A stretch of DNA of 64,000 nucleotides from Carnobacterium_B sp040274945. GTDB lineage: Bacteria; Bacillota; Bacilli; Lactobacillales; Carnobacteriaceae. This document shows positions 34,947-44,343 of the stretch, piece after piece. Below the pieces are notes generated by a model. It did no database searches and was not told the origin of the DNA. It was given only the letters and a program-made list of their open reading frames with translations. Position numbers and translations under genes: made by a program. The stretch is from assembly GCF_040274945.1 (NCBI RefSeq), contig NZ_JBEMAR010000001.1, positions 446,271 through 510,270 on the forward strand, written 5' to 3'. How positions within the stretch are numbered: position 1 is the first letter of the stretch; every line of letters begins with the position of its first letter.

Positions 34947-35888
34947 TTATTTAGCGTAGCTTGCTTTCTTTTCTTTCAAAGCAGCTACATCAGATTCTCT
35001 ACAGTAAACATAATGTCCTGGAGAAATTTCACGTAACTCTTCAGGTTCTCCATTTGATTCACGAGGAATATAAGGAGTACGCACACGATTACGCTCATAT
35101 TCAGGATCTGGTAAAGGTACAGCAGACAACAAGCTTTCTGTATAAGGATGTAATGGAGTATTGTACACTTCATCAGCAGGTGCTAATTCAAGTAATTTAC
35201 CGGTATTCATTACACCAATACGATCACTGATGTATTTAACCATCGATAAATCATGGGCAATAAACAAGAACGTTAAATCTTGAGTTTTTTGCAATTCCAT
35301 TAATAAATTGACAACCTGTGCTTGAATTGAAACATCTAATGCAGAAATTGGTTCATCAGCAATGATAAACTTAGGCTTAACTGCAAGAGCTCTTGCAATA
35401 CCAATACGTTGTCTTTGTCCACCTGAAAACTCATGTGGGTAACGAGAAGCATGGTCTGGGTTTAACCCTACTGTCTTTAACAGTTCATTTACTTGATTAT
35501 TTCTGTCTTCCGTAGAAGTAGCTAAACCATGTATATCGATACCTTCTGCAATGATATCGCGAACTTTCATTTTTGGATTCAAAGATGCATATGGATCTTG
35601 AAAAATCATTTGCATTTCTCTTCTGAATTTCAACATATCTTTTTTACCAGAAATATCATGAACTTTGGTACCTTCAAAATCAATTTCTCCAGATGTTGGA
35701 TCATACAATCGAATGATCGAACGACCGGTTGTTGATTTACCTGAACCAGATTCGCCAACTAAACCAAAAGTTTCACCTTTATAGATATCAAAAGTAACAT
35801 CATCTACGGCGCGAACTTCATTTTTTGTTCCTTTGTTGAAATATTGTTTTAGACCTCTAACTTCTAAAATCTTTTCTCTATTTTCCAT
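34947..35888 (-). CDS. oppF: Oligopeptide ABC transporter ATP-binding protein OppF
   Basis: ATPase of the Opp importer on the cytoplasmic face. 313 residues with Walker A GESGSGKST near residue 44, the ABC signature SGGQRQRIGIARAL, Walker B FIIADEPISALD and the C-terminal oligopeptide-type extension (HPYTESLLSAVPLPDP). Starts 1 nt after the oppD stop. Last gene of oppBCDF, followed by a terminator. Confidence 0.96.
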   Translation of the reverse strand: MENREKILEVRGLKQYFNKGTKNEVRAVDDVTFDIYKGETFGLVGESGSGKSTTGRSIIRLYDPTSGEIDFEGTKVHDISGKKDMLKFRREMQMIFQDPYASLNPKMKVRDIIAEGIDIHGLATSTEDRNNQVNELLKTVGLNPDHASRYPHEFSGGQRQRIGIARALAVKPKFIIADEPISALDVSIQAQVVNLLMELQKTQDLTFLFIAHDLSMVKYISDRIGVMNTGKLLELAPADEVYNTPLHPYTESLLSAVPLPDPEYERNRVRTPYIPRESNGEPEELREISPGHYVYCRESDVAALKEKKASYAK

Positions 35889-35889
35889 C

Positions 35890-36975
35890 TTAATTTACCC
35901 CTCCTTTGACTTCAGTCTTAGCATTTTTTAAAGATGCATGGAGTGGGGCAAATTTTTCTTCATAAATTTTTTGACGTGCTTTAATTTCTGGTGGCGGTTC
36001 AACGGCTGGTGCATCGGGATGTAATAACCATGTTGAAGCTAAATGCGTTTCAGAAACTTTAAAGTATGGTGGTTCTAACTCTGTATCGATCTTCATCGCA
36101 AATGCATTTCGTGGAGCAAACGCATCCCCTTTTGGCGGGTCCAATAAATCTGGAGGAGTACCTGGGATAGCATAAAGTGTTTCAGTAATTTCTAAGGTAG
36201 GCATAGAACTGATTAGTCCCCATGTATATGGGTGTTGAGGATTGTAAAAAATTTCATCCACTGTTCCAATTTCTATAATTTTACCTGCATACATAACTGC
36301 AACACGATCTGCAACGTTAGCTACTACACCTAGATCATGTGTAATGAAGATAATAGAAGTTGCAATTTTCTTTTGTAGTTCTTTCATAAGATCTAAGATT
36401 TGTGCTTGAATTGTTACATCTAAAGCTGTTGTTGGTTCATCAGCAATTAGCACTTCAGGATTACATGCAAGAGCAATTGCAATAACAATACGTTGTCTTT
36501 GCCCACCAGAAAATTGGTGAGGGTATTGTTTCATACGTCTTTCTGCGTCTGGTAAGCCAACTAGATTTAATAATTCTAACGCTCTTTTACTTGCATCTTC
36601 TTTGTTTAGCTTTTGATGCAAACGAATAGGTTCAGAAATTTGTTTTCCAATAGTCATTGTTGGATTAAGAGATGTCATCGGATCTTGAAAAATCATCGCA
36701 ATTTCTTTACCACGAATAGCTTGCATTTCTTTTTCAGATTTTCTTATAAGATCTTCACCATTAAAAAGGATTTCTCCATTTTCAATATTTGCATTTTGTG
36801 AAAGCAAACGCATAATGCTACGAGTGGTAACAGATTTACCTGAACCGGATTCCCCTACAATAGCTAATGTTTCACCTTTTTTCAAATCAAAACTGACACC
36901 ACGGATAGCTTTTACTTTACCAGCATAGGTGTCGAATGTGATTTCTAAATCTTTAATTTCTAATACATTGCTCAT
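35890..36975 (-). CDS. oppD: Oligopeptide ABC transporter ATP-binding protein OppD
   Basis: Second ATPase of the Opp importer, 361 residues. Walker A GESGSGKSVTTRSI near residue 42, signature SGGQRQRIVIAIALA, Walker B VLIADEPTTALD, and an oligopeptide-type C-terminal region (PQHPYTWGLISSMP). SD AGGTG. Lies 14 nt after oppC in the operon. Confidence 0.96.
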   Translation of the reverse strand: MSNVLEIKDLEITFDTYAGKVKAIRGVSFDLKKGETLAIVGESGSGKSVTTRSIMRLLSQNANIENGEILFNGEDLIRKSEKEMQAIRGKEIAMIFQDPMTSLNPTMTIGKQISEPIRLHQKLNKEDASKRALELLNLVGLPDAERRMKQYPHQFSGGQRQRIVIAIALACNPEVLIADEPTTALDVTIQAQILDLMKELQKKIATSIIFITHDLGVVANVADRVAVMYAGKIIEIGTVDEIFYNPQHPYTWGLISSMPTLEITETLYAIPGTPPDLLDPPKGDAFAPRNAFAMKIDTELEPPYFKVSETHLASTWLLHPDAPAVEPPPEIKARQKIYEEKFAPLHASLKNAKTEVKGGVN

Positions 36976-36989
36976 TCATTTTCACCTCG

Positions 36990-38039
36990 CTAATCTTTCA
37001 TTTTTGGATCAAATGCATCACGCAAACCATCTGCTAACAAGTTAAATGAAATCATTAGAATACAAATAACTGCTGCTGGATACCACATTAAATGAGGTAA
37101 GAAACGGAATGTTTTATACCCATCATTAATCAGTGTTCCTAGTGACGCTGTTGGTGCAGGAATACCTATACCGATGAAACTCAAGAAAGCCTCGAAGAAA
37201 ATAGCTGACGGAATTGAGAACATGGTTTGAATAATGATAACACCTGATAAATTTGGAATTAAATGTTTAAATGCTATTTTTATTGAAGATTCACCCAATG
37301 TACGAGCTGCTAAAATATATTCTTGATTTTTCAATTTCAATGTCTGTGCACGAACTACCCTGGCCATTGAAATCCACCCTGTAATAGCTAACGCAATAAT
37401 AATAGACATAATACCTGGATCTAAAACTAAGAGCATTAAGATAACTACTACTAAGTTAGGAACTCCTGATAATATTTCTAAAACACGTTGCATGAAGTTA
37501 TCAATTTTTCCACCACACCATCCTGAAACCAAACCATAAGTTACACCTATCGTTAAGTCAAAAAATGCTGCAACAAATGCAATTATTAAGGAAACTCGAG
37601 TACCATAAAGAATACGTGAAAGTAAATCACGTCCTAAACTGTCTGTACCTAAAATATAGTACTGGCCTTCAGGAACGCCTTTTTCAGCATATTTATCTAC
37701 ACGTGTATCTCCTACTGCTTGAGTTCCATTTAATCCATCAATCCCAATTCCTGGAATTTTAGGAGGCAAGCTTGCAAACTCTACAGTTTGAACATTTGGG
37801 TCATGCGGTGCAACAATTGGAGCTGCAATTGTAAGAATAATCATAATTATCAGAACAATCAGACTAACTACGGCCGCTTTATTTTTTTTCAGTCTTCTCC
37901 ATGAGTCTTGAATAAAACTTAATGAAGGTGCTGCAATTTTTTCGTTATCTTGAATACTAGACTCAGATGCTGGAGCAAACATGTCAGGAGACAGATTCTT
38001 TAATTCATCTGCAACAGGAATATTCTCTTGATTATGCAT
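36990..38039 (-). CDS. oppC: Oligopeptide ABC transporter permease OppC
   Basis: Inner membrane permease of 349 residues. A cytoplasmic N-terminal extension of about 50 residues precedes six hydrophobic segments. The EAA-type contact loop for the ATPases appears as LAARTLGESSIKIAFKHLIPN. The large extracytoplasmic loop after the first helix contains GTDSLGRDLLSR, typical of OppC/DppC. It overlaps oppB by one base. Confidence 0.95.
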   Translation of the reverse strand: MHNQENIPVADELKNLSPDMFAPASESSIQDNEKIAAPSLSFIQDSWRRLKKNKAAVVSLIVLIIMIILTIAAPIVAPHDPNVQTVEFASLPPKIPGIGIDGLNGTQAVGDTRVDKYAEKGVPEGQYYILGTDSLGRDLLSRILYGTRVSLIIAFVAAFFDLTIGVTYGLVSGWCGGKIDNFMQRVLEILSGVPNLVVVILMLLVLDPGIMSIIIALAITGWISMARVVRAQTLKLKNQEYILAARTLGESSIKIAFKHLIPNLSGVIIIQTMFSIPSAIFFEAFLSFIGIGIPAPTASLGTLINDGYKTFRFLPHLMWYPAAVICILMISFNLLADGLRDAFDPKMKD

Positions 38040-38986
38040 TATTTGTCCCCTCCTTCTGTAGAAACACGAATACGTGGGTCAATTACTCCGTATAAAATAT
38101 CTACAACTAAAATAATAAATACTAGCATAGCAGAATAAAGAATGGTTACACCCATGATGGTAGGGTAATCATTTGTCATAATTGATTTAACGAATTGTTC
38201 TCCAATTCCTGGAATAGCATAGATATTTTCTACAACCATTGAACCCGTCATTAAACCAACCGCCATAGGGCCTAAAATCGTAACTAATGGAATCAATGCA
38301 TTACGAACACCATGTTTAAATGCTACTGTCCATCTGCTTAACCCTTTGGCTCTTGCCAATTCAACGTAATCACTACTCAATACATCTACCATTTCTGTTC
38401 TAATAAAACGAGCAGAATCGGCTAACGGAGATATCGTTAAAGCTAATGTAGGCAAAACAGATGAACTGAATCCGCCATCCCACAATGCGATTGGGAACCA
38501 TTGTAGATATACTCCAAAAATAAGTTGCAATAATACTGCAATAACAAAGTTAGGAATAGATCTACCTAAAATTGCTGAAAATGTTGCTAATGTATCAATC
38601 CATGTGTTTTGATACATTGCTGCGATTACTCCTAAAACAATACCTAGTATTGTCCCAAGTGCGACTGCTTGAATACCTAGCTGCAAGGATGGCCCTATAC
38701 GCGTAGATAACAGTTTTGTTACAGGAGTATTGTTAAATTGGAATGACGTTCCTAAATCCCCTTTAAGCAATCCACCAATGTACACTAAATACTGAACCGC
38801 AACCGGTTCATTTAATCCATATTGTTCGTTCATAATATAGATTTGTTCTTCTGAAAGTTTATCCTGGTTACTATATGGAGTACCTGGTAAAAGCTTCATT
38901 AAGAAGAAAGTAATCGATGCAATTAAAAATAATGTCAATAACATGTATAATACACGTTTTCCTAAAAATCTCGCATAACTTTTCAT
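38039..38986 (-). CDS. oppB: Oligopeptide ABC transporter permease OppB
   Basis: Permease of 315 residues with six membrane segments. It has the OppB/DppB N-terminus (YARFLGKRVLYMLLTLFLIASITFF-type), a PGTPY loop, and the EAA loop VELARAKGLSRWTVAFKHGVRNALIP. First gene of oppBCDF. A good sigma-A promoter lies about 60 bp upstream. The matching substrate-binding proteins are encoded 6.6 kb away at 45.6-49.1 kb rather than in this operon. Confidence 0.95.
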   Translation of the reverse strand: MKSYARFLGKRVLYMLLTLFLIASITFFLMKLLPGTPYSNQDKLSEEQIYIMNEQYGLNEPVAVQYLVYIGGLLKGDLGTSFQFNNTPVTKLLSTRIGPSLQLGIQAVALGTILGIVLGVIAAMYQNTWIDTLATFSAILGRSIPNFVIAVLLQLIFGVYLQWFPIALWDGGFSSSVLPTLALTISPLADSARFIRTEMVDVLSSDYVELARAKGLSRWTVAFKHGVRNALIPLVTILGPMAVGLMTGSMVVENIYAIPGIGEQFVKSIMTNDYPTIMGVTILYSAMLVFIILVVDILYGVIDPRIRVSTEGGDK

Positions 38987-39033
38987 CGATTAAAGCACCT
39001 CCAACAATTTTAATTTTAATTCTCCTACAAAAA

Positions 39034-39062
39034 AGAATATACTATATAGAATAGCTTGTCAA
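39034..39062 (-). promoter_or_regulatory. Promoter of oppBCDF
   Basis: Perfect TTGACA (39057-39062) and TATTCT (39034-39039) with a 17-bp spacer on the minus strand. A 10-bp palindrome GCAATATTGC (39065-39074) sits 2 bp upstream of the -35 and could be an operator. No CodY motif is evident. Confidence 0.65.
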
Positions 39063-39263
39063 AAGCAATATTGCAAAACTTTTTTGAATTATGCCATCAT
39101 ATTCTATCGTAAAATTAGAATTAGATTAGAAAACGAATAGAAAACATGTTGTTTTATAAAAGATAAAACATTACCTGTGCCTAATTTTATTCATACATTT
39201 TTCATTGTATTCCTTTATAATGAATTTAGAACGATTATTTATCTACTTCAAGGAGGAAATTAA

Positions 39264-39635
39264 GTGAAACAAAATTTTACACCTGTTCGGATCTTTTTAG
39301 CTATACTCGTTTTATGCATACTATTAGAACTTATTATTTATAGAGAACTTTCATTTTATCATACTACAAATCTTACTTTTTATGGAGCTGCCTTATTTCT
39401 TATTATTGGACTTTTTGGTGCATCTTTTTCTTCAGGTTTTTTTGATTTTTTTAACTACAGTATGAGGAAAGCTGCTTTCAATATTCGAAAAGGCAGAAAC
39501 TCAGATGAAGAATTAAACGTAAAACCACTTTCGAAAGTATTCGGAAAAGGGTATTACTTTTTTTTAAAAGTAGGTTCTGCCTTATTAATTGTTTGTATCT
39601 TTACTTTGATAGCTTATTACCTTATTGAAAGGTGA
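39264..39635 (+). CDS. DUF3899 family membrane protein
   Basis: 123-residue membrane protein with three hydrophobic segments (about residues 8-25, 37-58, 98-120) and a basic cytoplasmic loop (MRKAAFNIRKGRNS). The pattern fits DUF3899, whose function is unknown. Start is GTG (39264-39266) with a strong AAGGAGG. Divergent from the opp operon; trpS follows 91 bp downstream with its own probable -10. Confidence 0.78.
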   Translation: MKQNFTPVRIFLAILVLCILLELIIYRELSFYHTTNLTFYGAALFLIIGLFGASFSSGFFDFFNYSMRKAAFNIRKGRNSDEELNVKPLSKVFGKGYYFFLKVGSALLIVCIFTLIAYYLIER

Positions 39636-39726
39636 CCATTTAGTAGTTCTTATGAACAAATTCTTTAATCCATCTTAAAATAGCGTATAATAATTAATGT
39701 ATTTAGAATTAAGGGGTGTATAATTA

Positions 39727-40731
39727 ATGAAGACAATTTTTTCAGGTATCCAGCCTAGTGGAACTCCTACTATTGGGAACTATATTGGGGCAATGAAACA
39801 GTTTATAGATTTACAAGAAAGTTATACGAGTTACTTTTGTATCGTGGATGAGCATGCAATTACTGTACAACAAGAACCGTTGAAACTTAGACAACAAACG
39901 AAAAGTCTTGCTGCATTATACTTAGCTATCGGATTAGATCCAAAAAAAGCAACTATTTTTATTCAATCTGAAGTCTCTGCACATGCTGAAGCTGCTTGGA
40001 TCGTCCAATGCAATACCAGTTTAGGTGAATTAGAACGGATGACACAATTTAAAGACAAATCTGCAAAAAATAATCGTGCTGGTGTATCAGCTGGTTTATT
40101 GACTTACCCTCCTCTAATGGTAGCCGATATTATTCTTTACCAATCTGACTTAGTTCCTGTGGGAGATGACCAAAAGCAACATTTAGAATTAACCAGAGAT
40201 TTTGTTAGTCGATTTAACAATAAATACGGTAATGGCAATCAATTGCTTACAACGCCAGAAGTAAACATACCAGCATCTGGTGGACGGATAATGAGTTTAC
40301 AAGATCCCTTGAAGAAAATGAGTAAGTCTGATGAGAATAAAAAAAGTTTTATTTCAATGTTGGATGAACCCGCAATCATTCGTAAAAAAATTAAGAGTGC
40401 TGTAACAGATTCAAGTGGTGTGATTGAATACGACCCTGAAAATAAACCTGGCATTTCTAATTTGTTAACCATCTATGCTTCGTTTACTGATTTCAGTATT
40501 GATGAATTAGTAGATCGTTACCAAAATAGTGGGTATGGTCAATTTAAAGAAGATTTAGGAGAAGCTATTGTTTCAGTATTAGAACCTATTCAAATTAGAC
40601 ACGATGAATTGATCAATTCAGATGAGTTAGACTCTATTTTAGATGAAGGTGCAATTAAAGCAGGCACTGTAGCTAATAAAACACTTTTGAAAATGAGAAA
40701 TGCTATTGGTTTAGGTAGAAGACGAAAATAG
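39727..40731 (+). CDS. trpS: Tryptophanyl-tRNA synthetase
   Basis: Class Ic aminoacyl-tRNA synthetase, 334 residues. The HIGH-equivalent motif is PTIGNYIG near residue 14, and KMSKS is present near residue 198 (LKKMSKSDEN). SGIQPSG at the start and VGDDQKQHLELTRD are typical of bacterial TrpS. The leader is under 40 nt from a TATAAT box (39686-39691), too short for a T-box, unlike thrS here. Followed by a terminator. Confidence 0.97.
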   Translation: MKTIFSGIQPSGTPTIGNYIGAMKQFIDLQESYTSYFCIVDEHAITVQQEPLKLRQQTKSLAALYLAIGLDPKKATIFIQSEVSAHAEAAWIVQCNTSLGELERMTQFKDKSAKNNRAGVSAGLLTYPPLMVADIILYQSDLVPVGDDQKQHLELTRDFVSRFNNKYGNGNQLLTTPEVNIPASGGRIMSLQDPLKKMSKSDENKKSFISMLDEPAIIRKKIKSAVTDSSGVIEYDPENKPGISNLLTIYASFTDFSIDELVDRYQNSGYGQFKEDLGEAIVSVLEPIQIRHDELINSDELDSILDEGAIKAGTVANKTLLKMRNAIGLGRRRK

Positions 40732-40741
40732 TAAAAAAGAG

Positions 40742-40775
40742 AAAAGCAGTTAGAATACTCATTCTAACTGCTTTT
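40742..40775. terminator. Bidirectional terminator between trpS and lplA
   Basis: A 15-bp perfect stem AAAAGCAGTTAGAAT / ATTCTAACTGCTTTT, loop ACTC. Convergent genes flank it closely. Confidence 0.92.
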
Positions 40776-40782
40776 CCCTTTT

Positions 40783-41802
40783 TTAATATATTAAATGCAC
40801 TAGTTCTTCTTTAGTGATATTTCCAAAGTACTTTTTAATATCTGTCTCATCCAGGGCTTCGCTTATCGATGCTGCATCATACTTAACGCCGTTTAATTTT
40901 TCTTCAACATCAGATATGTCCCCTAAGCCAAAGAAATCTCCATAGATACGGATATCTTGGATAAACCCTTTGTCTACATTCATTTTAAATTCCACTGAAC
41001 CGATAGAAAAACGGTGACGACGAACTAACTCGAATTTGGGCGATTTTCCATAGTTCCAATCCCAATTATTAAAATACTTTTCAGATAGATTTTCAATTTG
41101 TTTCCAATCTTCTTCCGTCAGTTCGTATTCCTTAACTTCTTCAGGAGTATTGACATCAAATATATTCAGTAATAAGCGGTCACGAAATTCTTTTGTACTT
41201 AAAAATTGATAATCATCAGATAAGTAGGGTTTTATATTTGTTACACGGCTTCTTATCGATTTAATTCCTTTTGACTCGATTTTATCTTTTCTCACTTTAA
41301 GAGCGTTCACGACTTCTTCAATATCACTATCAAACATGATTGTACCATGTGCGGTCATTCGTCCATTTTTTGAATACATCGCATTTCCAGAAAATTTTTG
41401 TCCATTGATCAATAAGTCGTTTCTACCTTCAAGCTTAGCGCCTTCTACTCCCATTTTGTGTAAAGAATCAATTATAGGCTCTGTAAATTTACCGAAATCA
41501 CGAAATGAATCTCCATCATCTTTTGTAATAAAACAAAAACAAAACACTCCAAAGTCATGGTAAACGGCCCCACCACCTGAAAATCGACGGACTACATGGA
41601 TATTCTTTTTTTCAACATAATCTGTATTGATTTCTTCGATCGTATTTTGATTTCTTCCAATTATAATAGAGGGCTCATTAATATAAAATAGTAAGATGGG
41701 TTCATCCAATACGACATTATTTAATAGGTGATATTCAATTGCTAAGTTAATAGCAGGATCTGTTATTTCTTTTCCGTTGCGGACGTTTTTAACGTAATAC
41801 AT
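40783..41802 (-). CDS. lplA: Lipoate-protein ligase A
   Basis: Attaches free lipoate to E2 and GcvH-type domains using ATP. 339 residues: NQNTIEEIN, RRFSGGGAVYHD near residue 75 and the catalytic lysine region GRNDLLINGQKFSGNAMY near residue 130, plus the C-terminal accessory domain (NWDWNYGKSPKFE). Resembles Bacillus LplJ (YhfJ). It follows a YhfI-like hydrolase by 51 nt, the same pair order as yhfI-yhfJ in Bacillus. Confidence 0.94.
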   Translation of the reverse strand: MYYVKNVRNGKEITDPAINLAIEYHLLNNVVLDEPILLFYINEPSIIIGRNQNTIEEINTDYVEKKNIHVVRRFSGGGAVYHDFGVFCFCFITKDDGDSFRDFGKFTEPIIDSLHKMGVEGAKLEGRNDLLINGQKFSGNAMYSKNGRMTAHGTIMFDSDIEEVVNALKVRKDKIESKGIKSIRSRVTNIKPYLSDDYQFLSTKEFRDRLLLNIFDVNTPEEVKEYELTEEDWKQIENLSEKYFNNWDWNYGKSPKFELVRRHRFSIGSVEFKMNVDKGFIQDIRIYGDFFGLGDISDVEEKLNGVKYDAASISEALDETDIKKYFGNITKEELVHLIY

Positions 41803-41853
41803 TTAGTTTTCCTCATCTCTGATTGTTTTGTTTATTTTTTTACTGTTTTTTTG

Positions 41854-42600
41854 TTAAATTTCAATTATCAGATCTTTTTTAGCCAATACGACTTCTGTTG
41901 TTGGTGTTTCATTAACGGTTTGAGCTTTTAAAAGCTGTAAGTCTCCTTCTTGAGGTAAATGCGTCAAAACAACTTTTTTCACATGCGCTTCCTTTGCAAT
42001 TTTTCCGACTTCAGAAGCTGTCATATGAACACGATGATTTTCCATCCCGTTGAAGAAATTCGTATCCGCTAGTAAGACATCAGCATCTTTACTAAATGAA
42101 ATAAAATTAGATAAATAACCAGAATCAGCGGTATAAACAAGAGTCTTTCCTGTTTTCATTTCAATAATTCTCATTGCATAGCACTCTACTGGATGTAAAG
42201 TTTTCATAAAGTGAATTTCGAAAGGCCCAATATATATTTTTTCATTCTCTTTGTATTCTATCCCTTCACTTACAAGGTCCATTGTTAATCGTTTAAAATT
42301 TTCCTTATCTCCTGTATGTCCATAAATAGGCAGCATTGGAGCTCTCTCAAGATTATTCTTCATTCGCTTCAATTGACGTGTAAATTGCAACACCCCTAAA
42401 TCAGCAATATGATCATAGTGGTAATGAGATAAAATTACCGCATCTAACTGTAATGGATCTAAATGATTTTCTAAAGCAATTAAAGAAGCACTTCCTGCAT
42501 CAATTAATAGGTGATAATTTTCAGCTTCCAATAAATACGAACTTGTACCTGAATTATTCGTTGGATATCCACCCCAAAAGCCTAAAATGGTTAACTTCAT
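41854..42600 (-). CDS. MBL-fold metallohydrolase (YhfI-like)
   Basis: 248-residue metallo-beta-lactamase fold hydrolase, RNase Z-like. Metal ligands are in HYHYDH near residue 58, with LHPVECYAMRI, YTADSGY and LTHLP further on. Begins MKLTILGFWGGYPTNNSGTSS. Substrate unknown. Probably co-transcribed with lplA. A terminator separates it from hemY upstream. Confidence 0.88.
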   Translation of the reverse strand: MKLTILGFWGGYPTNNSGTSSYLLEAENYHLLIDAGSASLIALENHLDPLQLDAVILSHYHYDHIADLGVLQFTRQLKRMKNNLERAPMLPIYGHTGDKENFKRLTMDLVSEGIEYKENEKIYIGPFEIHFMKTLHPVECYAMRIIEMKTGKTLVYTADSGYLSNFISFSKDADVLLADTNFFNGMENHRVHMTASEVGKIAKEAHVKKVVLTHLPQEGDLQLLKAQTVNETPTTEVVLAKKDLIIEI

Positions 42601-42680
42601 TTTTATCCCTCACTTCTGTTTTTTATTTATCATTTCTCTAACACCTTACACCAAGACAGCTCAGTTTAAAATAAAAAAAA

Positions 42681-42699
42681 CCTTTTTATTTTAAAAAGG
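42681..42699 (-). terminator. Terminator after hemY/cgoX
   Basis: CCTTTTT / AAAAAGG stem with a 5-nt loop; on the minus strand eight T follow. Stem is AU-rich apart from the base pairs at its foot. Confidence 0.65.
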
Positions 42700-42736
42700 A
42701 GTTTTTTATTTTATTATAAGCAATTAGATTTTTATG

Positions 42737-44140
42737 TTAAATACAATTTTGTTTTTTTATATGTTCAACTATTTTCTTGCTTGTTCTATTTGCTTGGACA
42801 ATACATTGATTGATTCCAAAACCTTCTAGGCCTATTCCAGAGATATAAATTCCCGGATATTCATAGTTTAACATTTCTATCATTTCTTTTGTTTTTTCTT
42901 CTTGGTCCACAGTGTATTGAGGTATTGCGTCAGGCCATCGTTTCACAATTCGGTTTATTGGTTTATCAGTAATGCCAAGTATGATTTCCAAGTCTTTTAA
43001 TATCGATTCTTCTATGTCTTTATTGCCCAAGGTAACAAGTAGGTCTTCACCTTTTCTACCAAAACTCACACCTATAAAAACGTCCTCTTCATCTTTAAGA
43101 AATGACCATTTCTTATTTAAAAAAACAATTGAAGTCACATAAGAATCATTTCTTCTAGGAGTCACTACACCAAAACCAATTGGTTCATTTTTAATAGCTG
43201 TTTTTTTAAATTTAAATAAAATGTATCCAATAGACGCCGTTTCAACTTGATCAAAAGTTTGCCTAAAAGTTTCATTTTTTATTAATTTTGAATATTCGGT
43301 TACAGGTGTTGCAATGCAAATTGCACCGACCCGCACCTGTTCTTTTCGGTTTATATCAATAATATACGTGCCTTCCGTACCTTCTTTAATTTCAAAAACC
43401 TTTTTGCTTGTTTGAATATGTGGTTTTAGAATCTCAGTTAATCTATCCGTTAAAACAGCTAATCCCTTTTGAAATGTAACATAATTGCCAGAACCATCTA
43501 ATAATTCTGGATGATGCTTAATGCCATTAGATAAGCTTCCATACTTTTGTTCTAAGGAATAAATGACCTCTTTAGAAGATTTAATTCCCATTTCATCCAA
43601 ATCACTAGCATAAACTTTTGAAAAGAAAGGCTCTACAATATGTTCCACTAATTCTTCTCCAAATCGGCTTTTAAGATACCGGCTCATCTGAATATCTTTA
43701 TCTAAGGGTTTTAAGGGAAATAGATTATCTTTAAAACTAGCCATTTTCCCTTGAAACGTTAGTAAGTCACTTTTCCAAATATCCATTTTCCTTACTGGAA
43801 TACCTTTATAAGTTGGGTAATTAAGATTGTGCAACTTATTATAAAAAAAGATATCTGGTTTATTTCCTTCACTATAAATTAACTGATCCATTAGACCTAA
43901 TTCTTTAATCAGATCCATTGCTTCGGGATAGCGAACATCGATTGATTCAGCACCTAAATCAAAGTAGTTGTCACCTACCTTCATAGTGTAAATTTTACCA
44001 CCTACTTTTAGAGCAGACTCTAATAAAATAAGTTCGAAAGGCAGCTGTTCATTTTCAATTTGCTGTTTTATTCGATAAGCAGTAACTAGCCCTGTTATTC
44101 CACCGCCTATTACTGCAATCCTCTTTTTGGCTCTCTTCAT
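42737..44140 (-). CDS. hemY: Protoporphyrinogen/coproporphyrinogen oxidase (HemY/CgoX)
   Basis: FAD enzyme of late heme synthesis, 467 residues. The dinucleotide fold GGGITGLVTAYRI is at residue 12; FDLGAESIDVRYPEA, the mid-protein FSKVYASDLDEMGI and the C-terminal SGIGLEGFGINQCI match the HemY family. In monoderm bacteria this enzyme oxidises coproporphyrinogen (CgoX). No hemE, hemH/cpfC or hemQ lies beside it, unlike the Bacillus hemEHY cluster, although the downstream yhfI and lplA order is shared with Bacillus. It is intact, so some substrate or salvage role probably remains. Confidence 0.9.
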   Translation of the reverse strand: MKRAKKRIAVIGGGITGLVTAYRIKQQIENEQLPFELILLESALKVGGKIYTMKVGDNYFDLGAESIDVRYPEAMDLIKELGLMDQLIYSEGNKPDIFFYNKLHNLNYPTYKGIPVRKMDIWKSDLLTFQGKMASFKDNLFPLKPLDKDIQMSRYLKSRFGEELVEHIVEPFFSKVYASDLDEMGIKSSKEVIYSLEQKYGSLSNGIKHHPELLDGSGNYVTFQKGLAVLTDRLTEILKPHIQTSKKVFEIKEGTEGTYIIDINRKEQVRVGAICIATPVTEYSKLIKNETFRQTFDQVETASIGYILFKFKKTAIKNEPIGFGVVTPRRNDSYVTSIVFLNKKWSFLKDEEDVFIGVSFGRKGEDLLVTLGNKDIEESILKDLEIILGITDKPINRIVKRWPDAIPQYTVDQEEKTKEMIEMLNYEYPGIYISGIGLEGFGINQCIVQANRTSKKIVEHIKKQNCI

Positions 44141-44288
44141 TTATTCCCCCCCTCTCTCATTTTTTAATCCATTACTCTCATTTTACTTGTTATTTTAATA
44201 AAAAGAAACGTTATTCTAGTTTATCTATAAAAGATTAGTCAAAAGTTCATGGATTTGTCATAAAGATATAGGAATATGAACAGGCAAA

Positions 44289-44329
44289 AAAAACTGTAGT
44301 GCATATCTTTCATATGCACTACAGTTTTT
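44289..44329 (-). terminator. Terminator of pepA
   Basis: An 18-bp perfect stem (AAAAACTGTAGTGCATAT and complement, 5-nt loop). On the minus strand eight T follow. Confidence 0.94.
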
Positions 44330-44343
44330 ATTTCAATTTAATT

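Noticed and set aside
34961..35230. 89-codon plus-strand frame and a 62-codon minus frame over the end of oppF
   Set aside because: Both overlap the well-supported oppF reading frame completely and lack start signals.
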